Origin: Chrysophaeum taylorii
Lineage: Eukaryota > Sar > Pelagophyceae > Pelagomonadales > Pelagomonadaceae
Assembly: GCA_029834535.1 (NCBI GenBank)
Contig: JAQMWT010000544.1
Coordinates: 124,001 to 188,000 of the forward strand
Length of the DNA stretch: 64,000 nucleotides
Reading direction: 5' to 3'
Position numbers and translations under genes: made by a program. Below, one piece after another: positions 62,435 to 64,000 of the stretch; position 1 is the stretch's first letter, and each line of letters begins with the position of its first letter. The notes beneath the pieces were generated by a model. That model ran no database searches. It had not been told where the DNA came from and saw only the letters and a program-made list of their open reading frames with translations.

Positions 62435-64000
62435 ATGCATCACTGGCGCAGCAACCACCCACGTGGAGTCACGCCCGCCCGACGCGAGCTACCTCGCACA
62501 CTTACGCCCGCTGAGTCGTCTACCAACACTCCTCCGAACCGTAGGAAACCAAATCGCGACGACATTACTCGTCTGCTCTCATCCTCTGCTGCTGCGATCC
62601 GGCCTGGCTCCAACCCCCTAACCACGTTTGCCGATGCTGTCGTTTTAAATGTTTCTCAGCAGGAACATGGATCATCTATCACGTCAGACCAAAAATTCAA
62701 AACTCCTTTCACCGGTCTCTTATCATCTTTTCTACATACTGACCTATTCAAGGCACTTGATTCCATCTACGCATCTCGCGATCACTTGGACTACCAGATC
62801 TTCATGGAACTGTCGAACTTTTGCTCAGTCAGGACACCAGTCGTCTTCCCTCTGCCTTCTGCACCTTCAATATATGCTACACTTTGCTATCGAGGTCTCA
62901 AGAAGGAGACCCAGCAATCCTCATTTCACTGCCTTCAATGCTTCGACAACGACGGCAAACCGCTCCAAATCTGTGTCTCCAATTATAAAAGGAAGATAGA
63001 CGAGCTACCTGCTGCTGTCCTAGAACATCTCGCCAGCGAATCACATATTCGAAATGCCTTCATACCTGTCTCTATCCCGACTATGGGTATGTGTTGTGCG
63101 TGTAGAAACTCTGACCACATTGCCCTCTCGTTTCTTTTCCTCGCGTGGAACGCACGTATAATTGTTTTTCCTTGTGAGTCATCACCCGCTGGTCACCTCC
63201 GTGCCACCATCCTCCGTGTTTTCTTTCTCCCATTGGACCTGCAAGCACTGCTCCAAGAACTAATCAAGGAACACGCACTACCCGCTGATATTATTATTAT
63301 TATGCCTTCCCCAGTCACAACAGATTCACAAAATGCGGTGGCCTACCCCTTCAACCTCAAGTTTATTTCTCGGCTTCATCTGGAACACCTGTCGCTTATT
63401 GTGACAATTGTTCGCACACATGTAAAGAAACAGTCGATTATTAAGGCAAGCGCTTATCAGCCTTTGGTTCACGCTCTCTGCCGCTCTCTCGTACATCACA
63501 TTACTGAGTACAACACACTGGCACATGATGAACGACCACCATCTATCTTTGACGAAATATCTTCACCAACTACCTTTTGCGACACCGATCGCAAAGATTT
63601 TGCTAAGCTCTTATCATCACGTTACCCCGATCTCTATAACGAACTTACCGCTGCGACCGAAAAGTCAGTAAACTACCCGCCAGTGGCACCTACTGCCCCG
63701 GCACCAACACAACCTAGTACTACTACCTCTCCAGATCTTGCGGCATTATCCTCTCAGGTGACTCAACTTACCCAACAGGTTACAATTCTCCAAACTTCAT
63801 ATGGACAAATGGACCAACGTCTCCACGCCTTAACTACTGAAAATGCTGCCTTACGGTCTGATTTAACTACTGCTGTCACAGACCTCCGTGACATGGAAAA
63901 TCGGCTATTCCCAGCCACTACTAATACCAACGTTCTGCTGGTAACCCTATTCAAGGTGTGTGAGTTACTCAACAGACTCACTCTTGCTTTGAATGACCAA
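62435..64000 (+). CDS. Long open frame after RNase H, 3' end outside the window
   Basis: From the ATG at 62435 the frame is open for 522 codons to the last base with no stop, so the protein continues beyond the window. It starts 75 bases after the RNase H stop, with a motif relic (T-A-M-S-L-N, then stop) between. Residues 1-70 are basic and Pro/Ser-rich; ~85-390 look globular with Cys pairs (C-L-Q-C and C-C-A-C); at 63656-63676 lies T-E-K-S-V-N-Y; then a Pro/Thr linker and a strong coiled coil (S-Q-V-T-Q-L-T-Q-Q-V, onward to residue ~490). No domain is recognised. It may be a third module of the same element or the Gag of a second copy in tandem. Confidence 0.65.
   Translation, partial: MHHWRSNHPRGVTPARRELPRTLTPAESSTNTPPNRRKPNRDDITRLLSSSAAAIRPGSNPLTTFADAVVLNVSQQEHGSSITSDQKFKTPFTGLLSSFLHTDLFKALDSIYASRDHLDYQIFMELSNFCSVRTPVVFPLPSAPSIYATLCYRGLKKETQQSSFHCLQCFDNDGKPLQICVSNYKRKIDELPAAVLEHLASESHIRNAFIPVSIPTMGMCCACRNSDHIALSFLFLAWNARIIVFPCESSPAGHLRATILRVFFLPLDLQALLQELIKEHALPADIIIIMPSPVTTDSQNAVAYPFNLKFISRLHLEHLSLIVTIVRTHVKKQSIIKASAYQPLVHALCRSLVHHITEYNTLAHDERPPSIFDEISSPTTFCDTDRKDFAKLLSSRYPDLYNELTAATEKSVNYPPVAPTAPAPTQPSTTTSPDLAALSSQVTQLTQQVTILQTSYGQMDQRLHALTTENAALRSDLTTAVTDLRDMENRLFPATTNTNVLLVTLFKVCELLNRLTLALNDQ

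Larger units (their letters stand above)
54228..64000 (+). mobile_element. Large Ty1/copia-type retroelement encoding a C5 DNA methyltransferase
   Basis: Order on the plus strand: Gag-like region (54228-55380), aspartic protease (about 55780), C5 methyltransferase (56440-58130), pre-integrase zinc motif and integrase (58550-59500), reverse transcriptase (60540-61240), RNase H (61800-62330), then a further long ORF that runs off the window. Integrase before reverse transcriptase and the R-P-I-D, V-D-D and S-T-H-E-A-E landmarks define copia order. At 9.8 kb or more without LTRs it is far longer than the usual ~5 kb. Several frameshifts and in-frame stops make this copy probably inactive. GC and codon use differ from the host genes. 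Confidence 0.8.

Overview
The window looks like nuclear DNA of a eukaryotic microalga, most likely a heterokont (stramenopile) phytoplankter, although the species cannot be fixed from sequence alone. The host genes are GC-rich, long, apparently intronless and closely packed, with gaps of about 60 to 260 bases. Their products are eukaryotic: a ferlin with C2 domains, an AAAP amino-acid transporter, a TVP18-like Golgi protein, secretory-pathway proteins and a TDP2/PNKP-type DNA-repair enzyme. They alternate with long repeat-rich, lower-GC stretches full of decayed mobile elements.

Layout. 1-9.3 kb: the 3' part of a coiled-coil/MIB-HERC2-like gene, a ferlin-like gene 60 bases downstream, and an amino-acid transporter. 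9.3-14 kb: gene-poor degenerate sequence with a PIF/Harbinger scrap. 14.0-15.1 kb: a secreted two-module VOC (glyoxalase-fold) protein. 15.1-18.4 kb: no gene that can be supported. 18.4-33 kb: a tandem array of five minus-strand genes that match the plant DUF674 pattern. Two copies are intact (B, D), one is intact with an internal 105-bp duplication (E), one is split by a retro-insert (A) and one is frameshifted (C). The array is interrupted by other repeats. 33-35.4 kb: repeat debris. 35.4-47.2 kb: a compact minus-strand cluster holding a TVP18-like protein, an unknown protein, a polytopic membrane protein, two paralogous secretory glycosyltransferase-like proteins (one domain and three domains) with a Copia remnant between them, and a secreted PF04185-type phosphoesterase. 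47.3-48.9 kb: a divergent gene that fuses a TDP2-like 5'-tyrosyl-DNA phosphodiesterase to a PNKP-like 3'-phosphatase. 49-52.5 kb: small membrane-protein ORFs and a dead PIF/Harbinger transposase.

The right end, about 54.2-64 kb, is a very large Ty1/copia-type retroelement. Its order is gag-like region, aspartic protease, C5 cytosine DNA methyltransferase, pre-integrase/integrase, reverse transcriptase and RNase H, followed by an extra long ORF open to the window edge. Two features stand out. The methyltransferase sits inside the pol region. A short peptide motif, T-E-x-S-[LV]-N-[YF], recurs at least eight times, in the local coding frame at most sites, near the joints between modules, as expected of polyprotein processing sites. 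The copy carries several frameshifts and stops, so it is probably inactive.
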